Shown here piece by piece: positions 39,968 to 49,344 of a stretch of 64,000 nt of DNA. This DNA comes from Micrococcaceae bacterium Sec5.1 (GTDB lineage: Bacteria; Actinomycetota; Actinomycetes; Actinomycetales; Micrococcaceae): contig CP143430.1 in assembly GCA_039636795.1 (NCBI GenBank), forward strand, positions 4,464,001 to 4,528,000. The letters are read 5' to 3'. The notes beneath the pieces are model-generated. The model made no database searches and was not told where the DNA came from. It saw only the letters and a program-made list of their open reading frames with translations. Position 1 is the stretch's first letter. Every line of letters starts with the position of its first letter. A program made the translations under genes and the position numbers.

Positions 39968-41998
39968 ATGGAAATCGCTTCCGCCGGGTCCGCCGAAAGT
40001 CCCAACGCCCTCAGGACTGCACCGGCAAGGATCGCTCTGGTAGGCGTTCATGGATTCGGCGCCCATCATCTTCAGAACCTGGAAAGGCTCAGGTTGGAGG
40101 GCGTGGTGGATCTCGTTGCGGTCGCAGACCCGAATCCCCCGGCCCCAGGGACGTTACCGCCTTCAACGGCGGTCCACTCCGATCTGGATGAGCTGCTTGC
40201 CGGGGGCCATCGGCCGGACGTGATCATCGTGGCGACCCCGATCCAGACACACGCCCCGTTGGCTCTTTCTGTGCTGGCTTCTTCGGCCCATCTGTATCTC
40301 GAAAAGCCTCCCGTCGCCTCCATGAGCGACTTCATCCGGCTGCAAGAGGCCGCGGCGACAGCTGGCCGCAGCGTACAAATCGGCTTCCAAAGCCTGGGCT
40401 CCCATGCACTCGCCGCGCTTGAAAAACTGGCTAACGGGGAAGCTTCGGCAGAGCTCCCCCGCATTGGGACGCTCAAGGGCATCACGGCCACGGGGCGCTG
40501 GGTCCGTGACCGCGCTTATTACAAACGCTCACGCTGGGCTGGAAGGCGAAGCATCGACGGAGTCGATGTAGTAGACGGCGTGGCCACCAATCCCCTGGCT
40601 CATGCAATCGCCACAGCCCTCCGGATCGCCGGAGCCCGTAGCGCAAAAGACCTGGCCACCGTGGAGACGGATCTCTACCGAGCCAACGACATCGAGGCGG
40701 ACGATACCTCCGTGATTCGGATGCGGACAGTGGACGGGCTGCCCATCACCTGCGCCCTGACGCTGTGTGCAACGGAATCAGTGGAACCCTACGTCACGCT
40801 GCACGGCAATGAAGGAACGGCCGTGTTCCACTACACCGAAGACCACGTCACCGTCCGCACCGAAGCGGGCGAAACAACGCACACGTTTGGACGAGACGAT
40901 CTCACTGAAAACCTGCTCCACCATTTGTCCCAGGGCGCAGCCCTGCTGAGTCCTTTGGATGAAAGCGGTGCGTTCATGCGTGTGCTGGAAGCCATCCGCA
41001 CCGCCGAAGCGCCCGCACTCATTCCGCAGCAGTACGTCGAATGGGTAGGTGAAGGCGAACAGGCGCATGCCGTGATTCATGGGATAGAAGAAATCCTGGA
41101 GCGGGCAATCCGCTCACATGCAACTTTCTCCGAGCTCGGGCTTCCTTGGGCGCGGAAGAATACTGCCGCCGCTGAGCCCCTTTTCGTCAATCATGGTGGG
41201 TCTCCCACTGCAGTCTTCCGGATCGGCGACGCCTTGGAGCCGGAGCTCTCACCGCGGCCTTATCTCCACCCGGTTACGACGCCGTCAGGGATTGTGGTGA
41301 CGGAACATCTGCCTGTGGACCACGTTTGGCATCTCGGTGCCGGGTTCGCCCTCCAGGATGTCAACGGCAGCAACTTCTGGGGCGGCCGCAGCTATCGGCG
41401 TCCGGCTGGCAGATATGAAGATCTCAGAGACCACGGCCGGATCGACGTTCACGGCCTGCGTCACGAAGAGGAGAAGACCACGCTGGACCTCCACTGGCTC
41501 GCGTCCGACGGCGGACTCCTGCTCGAAGAGCAACGGAGCTACCGGCGAACGCATCTGGACCCCGGCACCTGGCGACTCGATATCCAATCGGAACTTACCG
41601 CCGTCGTGGATGTCTCACTGGGCAGTCCCGGATCCCACGGCGCGGCCGGTAGTGGCTACGGCGGCTTCTTCTGGCGCCTCCCCGGCAACGATTCCCCGCG
41701 CGTCTTCTCCGCCGTTGCTGAGGGAGAGGCTGCTGTGCACGGCTCGGTTGCGCCGTGGCTTGCGTGGACCGGAGGGTTCGACGGCGGCCCGGCCACTTTG
41801 GTGTTTGCCGCACCTGCCGAATCGGCGGACCCGTGGTTTGTTCGCTGCAGTGAGTACCCTGCCGTGGGTTCTGCCTTGGCTTGGGACACTGCGGTTGAGC
41901 TCGCTGCAGGCACGTCACTCACCCGCACAAACACGGTCTGGATCAGCGATGGAAACCTGAGCGTGGAGGCTATCGAGGAGTTGGTTGCCGGACGTTGA
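39968..41998 (+). CDS. Fusion of Gfo/Idh/MocA oxidoreductase and PmoA-like (DUF6807) domain, copy 1
   Basis: 676 residues. Residues about 18-380 are a Gfo/Idh/MocA dehydrogenase: IALVGVHGFGAHHLQNLERL Rossmann start, the EKPPVASM motif near 113, then the alpha/beta domain. About 425-676 is a PmoA-like domain: RPYLHPVTTPSGIVVTEHLP, DHVWHLGAGFALQDVNGSNFWGG, RDHGRIDV, LGSPGSHGAAGSGYGGFFWR and PWFVRCSEYPAVG. The pairing suggests an NAD(P)-linked step on a sugar ring with a second sugar-binding or modifying domain; the reaction is unknown. Paralogue at 56527. GAGGAG precedes the ATG. Confidence 0.88.
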   Translation: MEIASAGSAESPNALRTAPARIALVGVHGFGAHHLQNLERLRLEGVVDLVAVADPNPPAPGTLPPSTAVHSDLDELLAGGHRPDVIIVATPIQTHAPLALSVLASSAHLYLEKPPVASMSDFIRLQEAAATAGRSVQIGFQSLGSHALAALEKLANGEASAELPRIGTLKGITATGRWVRDRAYYKRSRWAGRRSIDGVDVVDGVATNPLAHAIATALRIAGARSAKDLATVETDLYRANDIEADDTSVIRMRTVDGLPITCALTLCATESVEPYVTLHGNEGTAVFHYTEDHVTVRTEAGETTHTFGRDDLTENLLHHLSQGAALLSPLDESGAFMRVLEAIRTAEAPALIPQQYVEWVGEGEQAHAVIHGIEEILERAIRSHATFSELGLPWARKNTAAAEPLFVNHGGSPTAVFRIGDALEPELSPRPYLHPVTTPSGIVVTEHLPVDHVWHLGAGFALQDVNGSNFWGGRSYRRPAGRYEDLRDHGRIDVHGLRHEEEKTTLDLHWLASDGGLLLEEQRSYRRTHLDPGTWRLDIQSELTAVVDVSLGSPGSHGAAGSGYGGFFWRLPGNDSPRVFSAVAEGEAAVHGSVAPWLAWTGGFDGGPATLVFAAPAESADPWFVRCSEYPAVGSALAWDTAVELAAGTSLTRTNTVWISDGNLSVEAIEELVAGR

Positions 41999-42098
41999 GC
42001 GGGTTCGTGGAGTCGCTTAGCAAACTCGCATAGCCGATTTTTTCGGAAGGCATTGTCCGAGGCCTTATATTGTCGTACCCCTCCGGAAGAGTGTTGGT

Positions 42099-43811
42099 AT
42101 GGATCGGATTCGGGCAAGGCAAGCACGCACGGTGGTTTCGGGTGTGCCCTTGCCTGCGACTGCCATTTCCAGCGGCTCTGGGTCCGAGGGCTCTGACGTT
42201 GGGGAGTTCCTCGCCAGGTTGGGCTCCTTCCGCATCCGTGCAGGCAGTGCTGCTTTGATTGATCAGATTCGTGGTTTGGAGGACGTGAAGTCCGCGATCG
42301 CGGCTTTGCAGGCGCGGGCGTCGGTGGCGTTTGACCTCGCCCAGCGCCGCGAACAAGCCACCGCCGGTGTCCCCTCCGCGGAGCAGGGTCAGAATGTGGG
42401 TGCGCAGATCGCCCTCGCGCGCCGGGAATCACCGAACAAAGGGTCCCGGCTTCTCGGACTGGCCAAGGCACTGGTCTCGGAAATGCCGCGCACCATGGCC
42501 GCCCTGGAAACCGGACACCTGAACGAATGGCGGGCCACTCTGCTGGTGAAGGAAACCGCGTGCCTGTCCGTCGAAGACCGGGCAGCCGTTGATGAGGATC
42601 TCGCCCCCGACACCGGAACCTTCGACGGCGCTGGAGACAAAACCATCATCGCCGCCGCGAAAGCCGCCGCTTACCGGCGGGACCCGCGCTCCGTGACCCA
42701 ACGCGCAGCCCACGCCGCGTCCGAACGGCACGTTAGCCTCCGCCCGGCCCCGGACACCATGACCATCCTCACCGCATTGCTCCCGGTCGCCCAAGGGGTC
42801 GCCGCGTATGCCGCGCTCACCCGGCACGCGGACTCGGCCCGCTCGGGCGGGGACACCCGGAACCGGGGCCAGGTGATGGCCGACACCCTGACCGAACGCC
42901 TCACCGGCACCCCCGGCGGGATCAGCGGTGTTGATGTGCAGCTCGTCATGACCGACCGCACCCTCTTCCAAGGCGACAGCGAACCAGCACGGCTCCAGGG
43001 CTACGGAATCGTCCCCGCCGAATGGGCCAGAACCCTCATCGCCGGAGGCAGCAACCAGACGAACGGGGCACCCGGGGCCGTCCAGACGGACGGGGAGTCG
43101 CGAATCAATGGTCAGAGCGGAACCAGCGGCAAGGCCGGGGTTGTGGGAAAGGCCGGGACCGACAACCAAGCGAATTCCGGGCAGGCCAACTCGGGTAGGA
43201 AACGCACGGACCGCGAGGGCCTTAGGGTCTTGCTTCGCCGGCTCTACACAGCACCTTCCAGTGGTGAACTGCTGGCCATGGATTCCAAAGCCCGACTCTT
43301 CCCACCCGGGATGCGGCGCTTCATCGAAACCCGCGACGACACCTGCCGCACGCCCTACTGCGACGCGCCCATCCGCCACATAGACCACGTGGTTCCCTGG
43401 CACTACGGCGGCGCCACGAGCCTGTCCAACGGCGCGGGACTCTGCGAAGCATGCAACCACACCAAAGAAAACCCCGGCTGGAACGCAAAAACAATCCCCG
43501 GCGGCAGACATGAACTCGAAGTCAACACACCCACCGGACATACATACCAATCCAAGGCCCCACCCCTGCCAGGGCATCCGGGCGCCCCGGCGACGCCTGA
43601 CGCGCCAGCAACTTCACCGCCACCATCTTCACCGGCACCTTCCGGAACGTGGTTCCCAGCATCGACCTCACTTTGGGAGAGCTTCTTACTGCAGCGCGCC
43701 AATTCAACTGCGTCAAGGGATCAGCTCCAAGGGGATAACTGGGCCAACGCAAAAACCCGCTACAAGCACCACAAGCACGTCCACGTGGCTCGACGCATCT
43801 CCACTCAATAA
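42099..43811 (+). CDS. DUF222 and HNH endonuclease domain protein (13E12 type)
   Basis: 570 residues. An N-terminal helical DUF222 domain (about 60-330; [46 protein letters not shown] region) is followed by a Gly/Asn-rich linker of repeated NG(Q)[12 protein letters not shown] units (about 328-366) and a C-terminal HNH domain: [23 protein letters not shown] and [14 protein letters not shown]. These multicopy actinobacterial genes are possibly mobile nucleases, with function unknown. A long Pro-rich C-terminus follows the HNH. It splits the carbohydrate cluster and is flanked downstream by short repeats. Confidence 0.9.
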   Translation: MDRIRARQARTVVSGVPLPATAISSGSGSEGSDVGEFLARLGSFRIRAGSAALIDQIRGLEDVKSAIAALQARASVAFDLAQRREQATAGVPSAEQGQNVGAQIALARRESPNKGSRLLGLAKALVSEMPRTMAALETGHLNEWRATLLVKETACLSVEDRAAVDEDLAPDTGTFDGAGDKTIIAAAKAAAYRRDPRSVTQRAAHAASERHVSLRPAPDTMTILTALLPVAQGVAAYAALTRHADSARSGGDTRNRGQVMADTLTERLTGTPGGISGVDVQLVMTDRTLFQGDSEPARLQGYGIVPAEWARTLIAGGSNQTNGAPGAVQTDGESRINGQSGTSGKAGVVGKAGTDNQANSGQANSGRKRTDREGLRVLLRRLYTAPSSGELLAMDSKARLFPPGMRRFIETRDDTCRTPYCDAPIRHIDHVVPWHYGGATSLSNGAGLCEACNHTKENPGWNAKTIPGGRHELEVNTPTGHTYQSKAPPLPGHPGAPATPDAPATSPPPSSPAPSGTWFPASTSLWESFLLQRANSTASRDQLQGDNWANAKTRYKHHKHVHVARRISTQ

Positions 43812-43840
43812 GTTCTCCGCGCAGGAGGTTTACAGTGCTG

Positions 43841-43939
43841 TAGGTTCCGGGCGCGCGCTAGGTTTCGGCGCGCTAGGTTCCCCGCCCAGTCCGTTGCCGA
43901 GCCAGCACCTTAACGAGCCCAGCACCTTAACTGGCTCGG
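43841..43939. repeat. Short direct and inverted repeats after the DUF222 gene
   Basis: TAGGTT followed by a C/G-rich tail occurs at 43841, 43859 and 43874. CCAGCACCTTAAC occurs twice (43902-43914 and 43919-43931), enclosed by an inverted pair CCGAGCCAG/CTGGCTCGG (43897-43905 and 43931-43939) that reaches into the end of the MFS gene and may form a shared terminator. Confidence 0.65.
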
Positions 43940-45213
43940 TCAAAACTCCGCTTTCGGCCCAGCAACCAAAGACTGAAGCCAATCACGGCCGCCGAAGCCA
44001 TACCCAGCGCACCGGTGACCAGCAGTGCCGCCCGTACCCCGAAATCTTCCGTGAGCCATCCCGCGAGCAGGCCTCCCAAGGCATGCCCACCCAACAGAAG
44101 TGGAAAGTAGAGAGCCAAGACCCTGCCACGCACGCTTGCGCCGGCTTCGAGTTGGACGCTGGTGGCCGCGCTGGTGAGGAACATGAGAGTCATGAAGCCA
44201 ACCACCACGAGCATGACCACGAACAATTCCTGCGTGGGCATTAGCGCGGCAAGGAGCTGCGTGAGCCCGAAGAGTGCTGCGCTACCCACGATCCCCTTGC
44301 GACCCAAGTGCTTGATCCGGGCAGCCAGGAGAGCGCCAGCCAAAGCTCCCAAGGCGCTGACCATATTGAAGAGCCCAAATCCGGCAGGACCGCTGTGCCA
44401 CACGCGGTCAGCGAATGCGGCAAGGACCACGGGACCGTTCATGCCGAACGCTCCCAGCAGGCCCGCCAACAGCATGATGAGCAAAAGCTGGGGCCTGGCA
44501 CTCACATGCTTGAAGCCTGCCAGGATTTGTCCACGCCTATCCCGCGGCGGGCAATCAGGGTCGTGGGCGTGATGAAGCTCAGCTGGCCGAATAATAGCGA
44601 TCATCACCAATACGGTCACCCCGATCCCCGCGTTCGTCGCAAACGCGGCGGCCGGGCCAGCTTGGGCAATGACGACTCCGGCCAGGGCGGGACCAAGCAT
44701 GGCACCTAGTTGGCCTGTCGCACTGTTGAGGCCGATAGCGGCGGGTAGTCCGGCATCGCCTACTACCTCATTGACGAAGACTTGCCGGGCGGGCCCATCA
44801 ATGGAGCTGGTAATTCCCAAAGCAATGCAGGAGCCATAGACAACCCACACGTCCGTGCCGCCCATGGCATTCCAAACGGCCAGTCCAGCCGCCAGTAGTG
44901 CAGCAACGGACTGGCACACCATGAGGATTCGGCGCTTCGGAAAGAGATCCACCAGCACACCGCTGATAGGACCAACCACCAGCATCGGCAGGAATTGAAG
45001 TGCAACAGCCAACCCCACAGCGGCCGGGCTTCCGGTGAGCTGCAGGACAAGCCAGTCCTGGGCGAGTCGTTGCATCCACACTCCGCCGCTGCCGACGAGC
45101 GAAAGCGTTACGAAGATCCGGTAATTATGGTGCCGGAGCGGGTAATACCAAGTCTCTGTGGAGCGACTAATGGCTGCTTTGGTGGAAGACCCGGATTGGG
45201 GGCGCGGTGACAC
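43927..45213 (-). CDS. MFS transporter
   Basis: 428 residues from GTG 45213; a longer frame to 45303 would overlap the preceding gene by 50 bases. Twelve hydrophobic segments. Opening YPLRHHNYRIFVTLSLVGSGGVWMQRLAQDWLVLQLTG and the ISGVLVDLFPKRRILM loop 2-3 motif resemble the Bcr/EmrB-like or MFS_3 (enterobactin exporter-like) exporters. Efflux of a small molecule is likely; substrate unknown. Convergent with the DUF222 gene. Confidence 0.88.
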   Translation of the reverse strand: MSPRPQSGSSTKAAISRSTETWYYPLRHHNYRIFVTLSLVGSGGVWMQRLAQDWLVLQLTGSPAAVGLAVALQFLPMLVVGPISGVLVDLFPKRRILMVCQSVAALLAAGLAVWNAMGGTDVWVVYGSCIALGITSSIDGPARQVFVNEVVGDAGLPAAIGLNSATGQLGAMLGPALAGVVIAQAGPAAAFATNAGIGVTVLVMIAIIRPAELHHAHDPDCPPRDRRGQILAGFKHVSARPQLLLIMLLAGLLGAFGMNGPVVLAAFADRVWHSGPAGFGLFNMVSALGALAGALLAARIKHLGRKGIVGSAALFGLTQLLAALMPTQELFVVMLVVVGFMTLMFLTSAATSVQLEAGASVRGRVLALYFPLLLGGHALGGLLAGWLTEDFGVRAALLVTGALGMASAAVIGFSLWLLGRKRSFDRAS

Positions 45214-45253
45214 GGCGTGATCGGCTCGATTCAGCGGGTAGTCGGATGCACAC

Positions 45254-45919
45254 TCAGTCTTGGGCGCGGCTGGCGGCCCGGATCTTGACGGCAGCAGCGG
45301 CAAGAATCAGCATGCCGGGGACAATCACGAAGAGCGCCTGCAGCATCCACACGAAAACGACCGCCACGAAAACGGCCCCGAGGAGCAACAGCGAACCGCT
45401 CCAATCACGGAACGAATCAGCCTTGGCTTGGGAGTAGGCAAGCCGCCACTGCTGCTGTGGACCGGGAAGATCCACGGGCTTCCGGCTGGCGTCGCCCGCC
45501 CAGATCACTCCGCCGCTCCAGTTGCCGGCGGTCCTGAGCAGGAGCACGGCGGCTGCGGCCGCCAGAATCAAGGTCGCCGGCAGAATCAGTGCCCGCCCGG
45601 GCAGTTGACCCACCAGTGCGAGCAACAGGTTAAGGACAATCACGACGCCGGCCGCCGCCGTCGTGATTCCGATCTTCCAACTGCCGGGAAGCGCACGCTG
45701 GAAGTTGCCCCAAAGGCTCCGAAGGGAGTCATCCCTTCCGCTGAGGTGCCGCTCAAGATGTGCGACGCCGGCAGCATAGGCAGCCGGCGCCGTCACCAAG
45801 GGGACGGACAGGAGGAGCACAATAACTCCGGCGAGGATGGTTTCGGAGAAGAGGGCAAAGCGGTTGACTGAAATCCCGGGCTTTTCCGAGGACTTTCCTG
45901 CGGTATCCATGATGCTCAT
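45254..45919 (-). CDS. DUF624-like membrane protein of the galactoside importer operon
   Basis: 221 residues from ATG 45919. About five transmembrane segments; the first pair reads ILAGVIVLLLSVPLVTAPAAYAAGVAHLERHL, followed by an SLRSLWGNFQRALPGSWKIG loop, which resembles DUF624/YesL topology (PxxTxxAA and a charged loop). The resemblance is moderate. It follows the second permease closely (25 bases) and is the last gene of that importer operon, as YesL is linked to the LplABC-like importer at 35-39 kb. Confidence 0.7.
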   Translation of the reverse strand: MSIMDTAGKSSEKPGISVNRFALFSETILAGVIVLLLSVPLVTAPAAYAAGVAHLERHLSGRDDSLRSLWGNFQRALPGSWKIGITTAAAGVVIVLNLLLALVGQLPGRALILPATLILAAAAAVLLLRTAGNWSGGVIWAGDASRKPVDLPGPQQQWRLAYSQAKADSFRDWSGSLLLLGAVFVAVVFVWMLQALFVIVPGMLILAAAAVKIRAASRAQD

Positions 45920-45944
45920 TTTCTTTTTCCGTCTTCCGTGTCTG

Positions 45945-46862
45945 TCAGCCCTTGAGGCCCTGTGTTGAAACGCCTTCGACGATGTAGCGCTGGAAGACGA
46001 GGAAGAAGACCAAGACGGGCAGGAGCGCAAGAACGGACATCGCGATCATCGCTCCGTAATCCGAGCTCTGGGTCTGGTCCACGAAGAGCCGCAAAGCCAG
46101 TGGCAGCGGGTACTTTTCGGGGGTGTTCAGGTACAGCAGCGGGCCCAGGAAGTCGTTCCAGCTCCAGATGAAGGAGAAGATCGACGTCGAGATCAATGCC
46201 GGCTTCATGAGCGGGAGCATGATGGACCCGAAGATGCGGACGTGTCCGGCGCCGTCGATGCGGGCAGCCTCGTCCAGTTCGGCCGGGAGGCCGCGCATGA
46301 ACTGGACCATCAGGAAGACGAAGAACGCGTCGGCGGCCAGGAACTTGCCGATCAACAGCGGCACATAGGTGTCCACGAGACCAAGCTGCTGGAACACGAT
46401 GTACTGCGGGATGATCACCACGTGGAACGGGAGCAGCAAGGTGGCAATCATCATGCCGAAGAAGATTCCGCGGCCGGGGAAGTTGATGCGGGCAAAAGCG
46501 TACGCCGAGACGCTCGCTGAAAGGACGGTGCCGACTACTGCGCCCACGGCCAGAATCAGGGAGTTGGTGAAGAACGTCAGCGTGGACACCCCGCCGATGC
46601 CGTCCATGGCTGTGATGAAGTTGTCGAAGCTGAAGTTGTTGGACCACAGCTGGGTGGTGGAACCACCGATTTCGGAGTTCGGTTTGAAGGACGAGACCAC
46701 CATCCACAGAGCCGGGTAGAGGACTACCCCAACGAGCGCCAACGCAACGATGTGGAAGATGATGCTTTTGATGCGCTTGACCGTGCCCGACTCGGACTTC
46801 GGGTTGTACTCCTGGGCCGACGTCGCGGACGTGGACTGGGTGGGGGTTGCCATGGTTGTCAT
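45945..46862 (-). CDS. Sugar ABC transporter permease, MalG-like
   Basis: 305 residues, six transmembrane helices. The EAA motif is RGLPAELDEAARIDGAGHVRIFGSIMLPLMKPAL near residues 195-228. N-terminal tail MTTMATPTQSTSATSAQ is cytoplasmic. It is the downstream permease of a binding-protein-dependent importer (CUT1) and overlaps the MalF-like gene by four bases. Confidence 0.95.
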   Translation of the reverse strand: MTTMATPTQSTSATSAQEYNPKSESGTVKRIKSIIFHIVALALVGVVLYPALWMVVSSFKPNSEIGGSTTQLWSNNFSFDNFITAMDGIGGVSTLTFFTNSLILAVGAVVGTVLSASVSAYAFARINFPGRGIFFGMMIATLLLPFHVVIIPQYIVFQQLGLVDTYVPLLIGKFLAADAFFVFLMVQFMRGLPAELDEAARIDGAGHVRIFGSIMLPLMKPALISTSIFSFIWSWNDFLGPLLYLNTPEKYPLPLALRLFVDQTQSSDYGAMIAMSVLALLPVLVFFLVFQRYIVEGVSTQGLKG

Positions 46863-47812
46863 TTTGAATCACCGCTGTAGTGGACCCAGGACTTGGAGGT
46901 CTTGAAGAAGATCAGCGTGATGATGCCGACCACGATCACCAGGAGCCAGGCCATGGCCGAGGCGTAGCCCATCCGGAAGTCGCTGAAACCGCGCAAGTAC
47001 AGGTAGAGGGTGTAGAAGAGGGTGGAGCCTGCGGGGCCGCCTTCACCATTGGAGATGATGTAGGCCGAGGCGAAGATCTGGAACGCGTGAATGGTTTCCA
47101 TCAGCAAGTTGAAGAAAATCACGGGCGAAAGCATGGGCCAGGTGATGTTGAAGAACTTACGGACCGGACCGGCGCCGTCCATCGAGGCTGCCTCGTAGAG
47201 GTCGGCAGGAATCTGCTTGAGTCCGGCCAGGAAAATCACCATTGGGGCGCCGAACTGCCACACCGTCAGAAGGATCATCATGGGCATCGTCATGGAGGGG
47301 TTGCCCACCCAGCCGCCGAGGTCGATGCCGAAGAAGGACAGGCCCTCGTCCACAGGACCGGAATCGCCGAACATCGCCTTCCAGACAATTGCGATGGAAA
47401 CACTGGCACCGATCAGGGAGGGAGCGTAGAACGCGGAACGGTAGAACCCCTGTCCCTTTCGCTTGCTGTTCAGCAACATGGCGATCGCCAGCGCAGCTGC
47501 GAGCTTCAGAGGGGTACCGAACACTACGTAGCTCAGGGTTACGCCCACTGACTGCAGGAAACGTTCGTCCTGGAAGAGCGTGGCGTAGTTGTCCAGGCCT
47601 ATCCACTTGGGGGCATCGAAGAGGTTGTAGTTGGTGAAGGAGAGGTACAGCGAGGAAATCATCGGACCCACGGTCAGGGCAATGAATCCGAGCAGCCAAG
47701 GAAGCAGGAAGGTGTAGCCGGCGCGGGCGTCCGTCCCTCGCCGCCGCGATGTGCGCGGCTGCGAGGGAGTGGACGACTGGGAACGCCTGCTCAGGGTTGG
47801 GGTTTGAGTCAC
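46859..47812 (-). CDS. Sugar ABC transporter permease, MalF-like
   Basis: 317 residues, GTG start, six transmembrane helices: AGYTFLLPWLLGFIALTVGPM first, EAA loop IPADLYEAASMDGAGPVRKFFNITWPML near residues 214-241. CUT1 family. It lies 48 bases after the solute-binding protein gene and overlaps the MalG-like gene. Confidence 0.95.
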   Translation of the reverse strand: MTQTPTLSRRSQSSTPSQPRTSRRRGTDARAGYTFLLPWLLGFIALTVGPMISSLYLSFTNYNLFDAPKWIGLDNYATLFQDERFLQSVGVTLSYVVFGTPLKLAAALAIAMLLNSKRKGQGFYRSAFYAPSLIGASVSIAIVWKAMFGDSGPVDEGLSFFGIDLGGWVGNPSMTMPMMILLTVWQFGAPMVIFLAGLKQIPADLYEAASMDGAGPVRKFFNITWPMLSPVIFFNLLMETIHAFQIFASAYIISNGEGGPAGSTLFYTLYLYLRGFSDFRMGYASAMAWLLVIVVGIITLIFFKTSKSWVHYSGDSK

Positions 47813-47860
47813 GAGATCAGTCCGTCGGTTGGAACGCCTGGATCAGACACGAATGTCTGC

Positions 47861-49147
47861 TCAGGCATTCTGCTTGATGAGGTCTTCGGCTTCTTTGAAC
47901 CACGCGTCTGCGGCGCCGTCGATGGTGAGTTTGCCGTAATTGAGGTCAGAGCTGACGCGCTTGAAAGAGGATTCAAGCGTGCCGAAACCGACGATGGGCG
48001 GCTCCGGAGCATCCTTGAGGTACTTTTCGATGGACTTTTCGTAATCCACAACCAGCTTGTCTGTTCCTTCAAAGGTGGTTCCGTCGCGCTGGGTCTTGGA
48101 TGCCGGAACACCACGGGAGGTCTTGAAGATCTGGCCTACCTCGGGATCGTTGACCATGAAGTCGATGAAACGGGCAGCAGCATCCTTGTACTTGGTCTTG
48201 GCGCTGGCCACCATCAGCATTGAGGGCTTGAGAAAGAGTCCCAGGTTGTCCGAGTTATCGGAAGGAACCGGCACCAGCTTGAGTTCCTTGGCGCCGCTAT
48301 CGCCGAGGTAACCGGCCATGAAGTTGTCCCACGTGACTTCCGTGGCAGTGACGTTTGAGCCGAACGGGGACTTCGGCAGCAGCTGCGTCGTCTTGTCTTC
48401 GCCAACGATCGCCGGGGTTCCGCGAAGCTGGGCGGTGGTGTTCCACCACTTCTTCAGGTCGTCCTTGGAGAAGCCCAGCTTGCCTTCATCCGTGAAGGCC
48501 TGAATGTTGTTTTGGCGCAACCAGATGTTGAACATCCACCAAACACCGGTGTAGTCGGTGCCGCCAAACAACGTTCCGTTGCCCTTCTGGCCCACCTCAG
48601 CAAGGAAAGAGTTGAACTCCTTGTAGTTCCACGTTCCGTCAGGCTCAGCGATGCCCATGGCCTTGAGCTTGGCGGGATCGTAGTAGACAGCGAATGCATT
48701 GGTGCTGGTGGGTATGCCGTAGGTCTTGCCGCGGATCTGGCCCGAAGGCAGGAGGGACTTATCGAAGGCATCGGTGTTGATTTTTACGGTGCCCAGGTCC
48801 AGCAGCTGGTTCCGCTGGCCGTAGTCGCGCAGGTAGGACAAGTCCCACTGCATGACGTCCGGCAAACCACCACCAGCGGCTTCCGTGGCTCGCTTCTGCC
48901 AGTATCCAGCGAAGTCAGTGAAGTTTCCGTTGACCTTGACATCCGGATTCTTGGACTCGAAGAGTGCAATCGCCTTGCGGGTGCGCTCGGCACGGTCGTC
49001 GTTGCCCCACCAGGTGTACGTGATGGTCACAGGGTTCTCGGCTGAACCCGCCTTGCCGGACGACGAAGACTGGCCGCAGGCGGACAGGAATGCCGCAGAT
49101 GCAGTGCCAAGGGCAACCGTGGTGAGGAAATTCCTTCTATTGATCAT
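47861..49147 (-). CDS. Sugar ABC transporter substrate-binding lipoprotein
   Basis: 428 residues from ATG 49147; AGGAG-like AGGCTCTC lies just upstream. N-terminus MINRRNFLTTVALGTASAAF ends in lipobox LSACGQ, with an RR pair that may allow Tat export. CUT1-type binding-protein features: VTITYTWWGNDDRAERTRKAIALFE, VMQWDLSYLRDYG, PTSTNAFAVYYD. Divergent from the GH42 beta-galactosidase gene and sharing its regulatory region, so galactosides such as galactan oligomers are the likely ligand. Confidence 0.93.
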   Translation of the reverse strand: MINRRNFLTTVALGTASAAFLSACGQSSSSGKAGSAENPVTITYTWWGNDDRAERTRKAIALFESKNPDVKVNGNFTDFAGYWQKRATEAAGGGLPDVMQWDLSYLRDYGQRNQLLDLGTVKINTDAFDKSLLPSGQIRGKTYGIPTSTNAFAVYYDPAKLKAMGIAEPDGTWNYKEFNSFLAEVGQKGNGTLFGGTDYTGVWWMFNIWLRQNNIQAFTDEGKLGFSKDDLKKWWNTTAQLRGTPAIVGEDKTTQLLPKSPFGSNVTATEVTWDNFMAGYLGDSGAKELKLVPVPSDNSDNLGLFLKPSMLMVASAKTKYKDAAARFIDFMVNDPEVGQIFKTSRGVPASKTQRDGTTFEGTDKLVVDYEKSIEKYLKDAPEPPIVGFGTLESSFKRVSSDLNYGKLTIDGAADAWFKEAEDLIKQNA

Positions 49148-49222
49148 GAGAGCCTCCTTGCTCAGTTGGTGCAAGCCTTTTCGGTTCCCCACCAGGGAGA
49201 GTGACGTCGCTTACACTCGTTC

Positions 49223-49269
49223 TGAATCGATACAATATCCCCTATCGAGGATCTGGGCAAGCGTTTTCC
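49223..49269. promoter_or_regulatory. Paired LacI-type operators between the importer and beta-galactosidase
   Basis: TGAATCGATACA at 49223-49234 and GGCAAGCGTTTTCC at 49256-49269. Each matches a site in 39632-39967 with one base different (the second in reverse complement), so one regulator or close relatives probably control both loci. Both sites lie in the 197-base divergent gap. Confidence 0.6.
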
Positions 49270-49344
49270 AAGATCCTCGCCTAACCTGATAACAGTCAAG
49301 CTCCAGAGTTATCCCGCACTGCCGAACCTGACAAAGGAGTCTCT

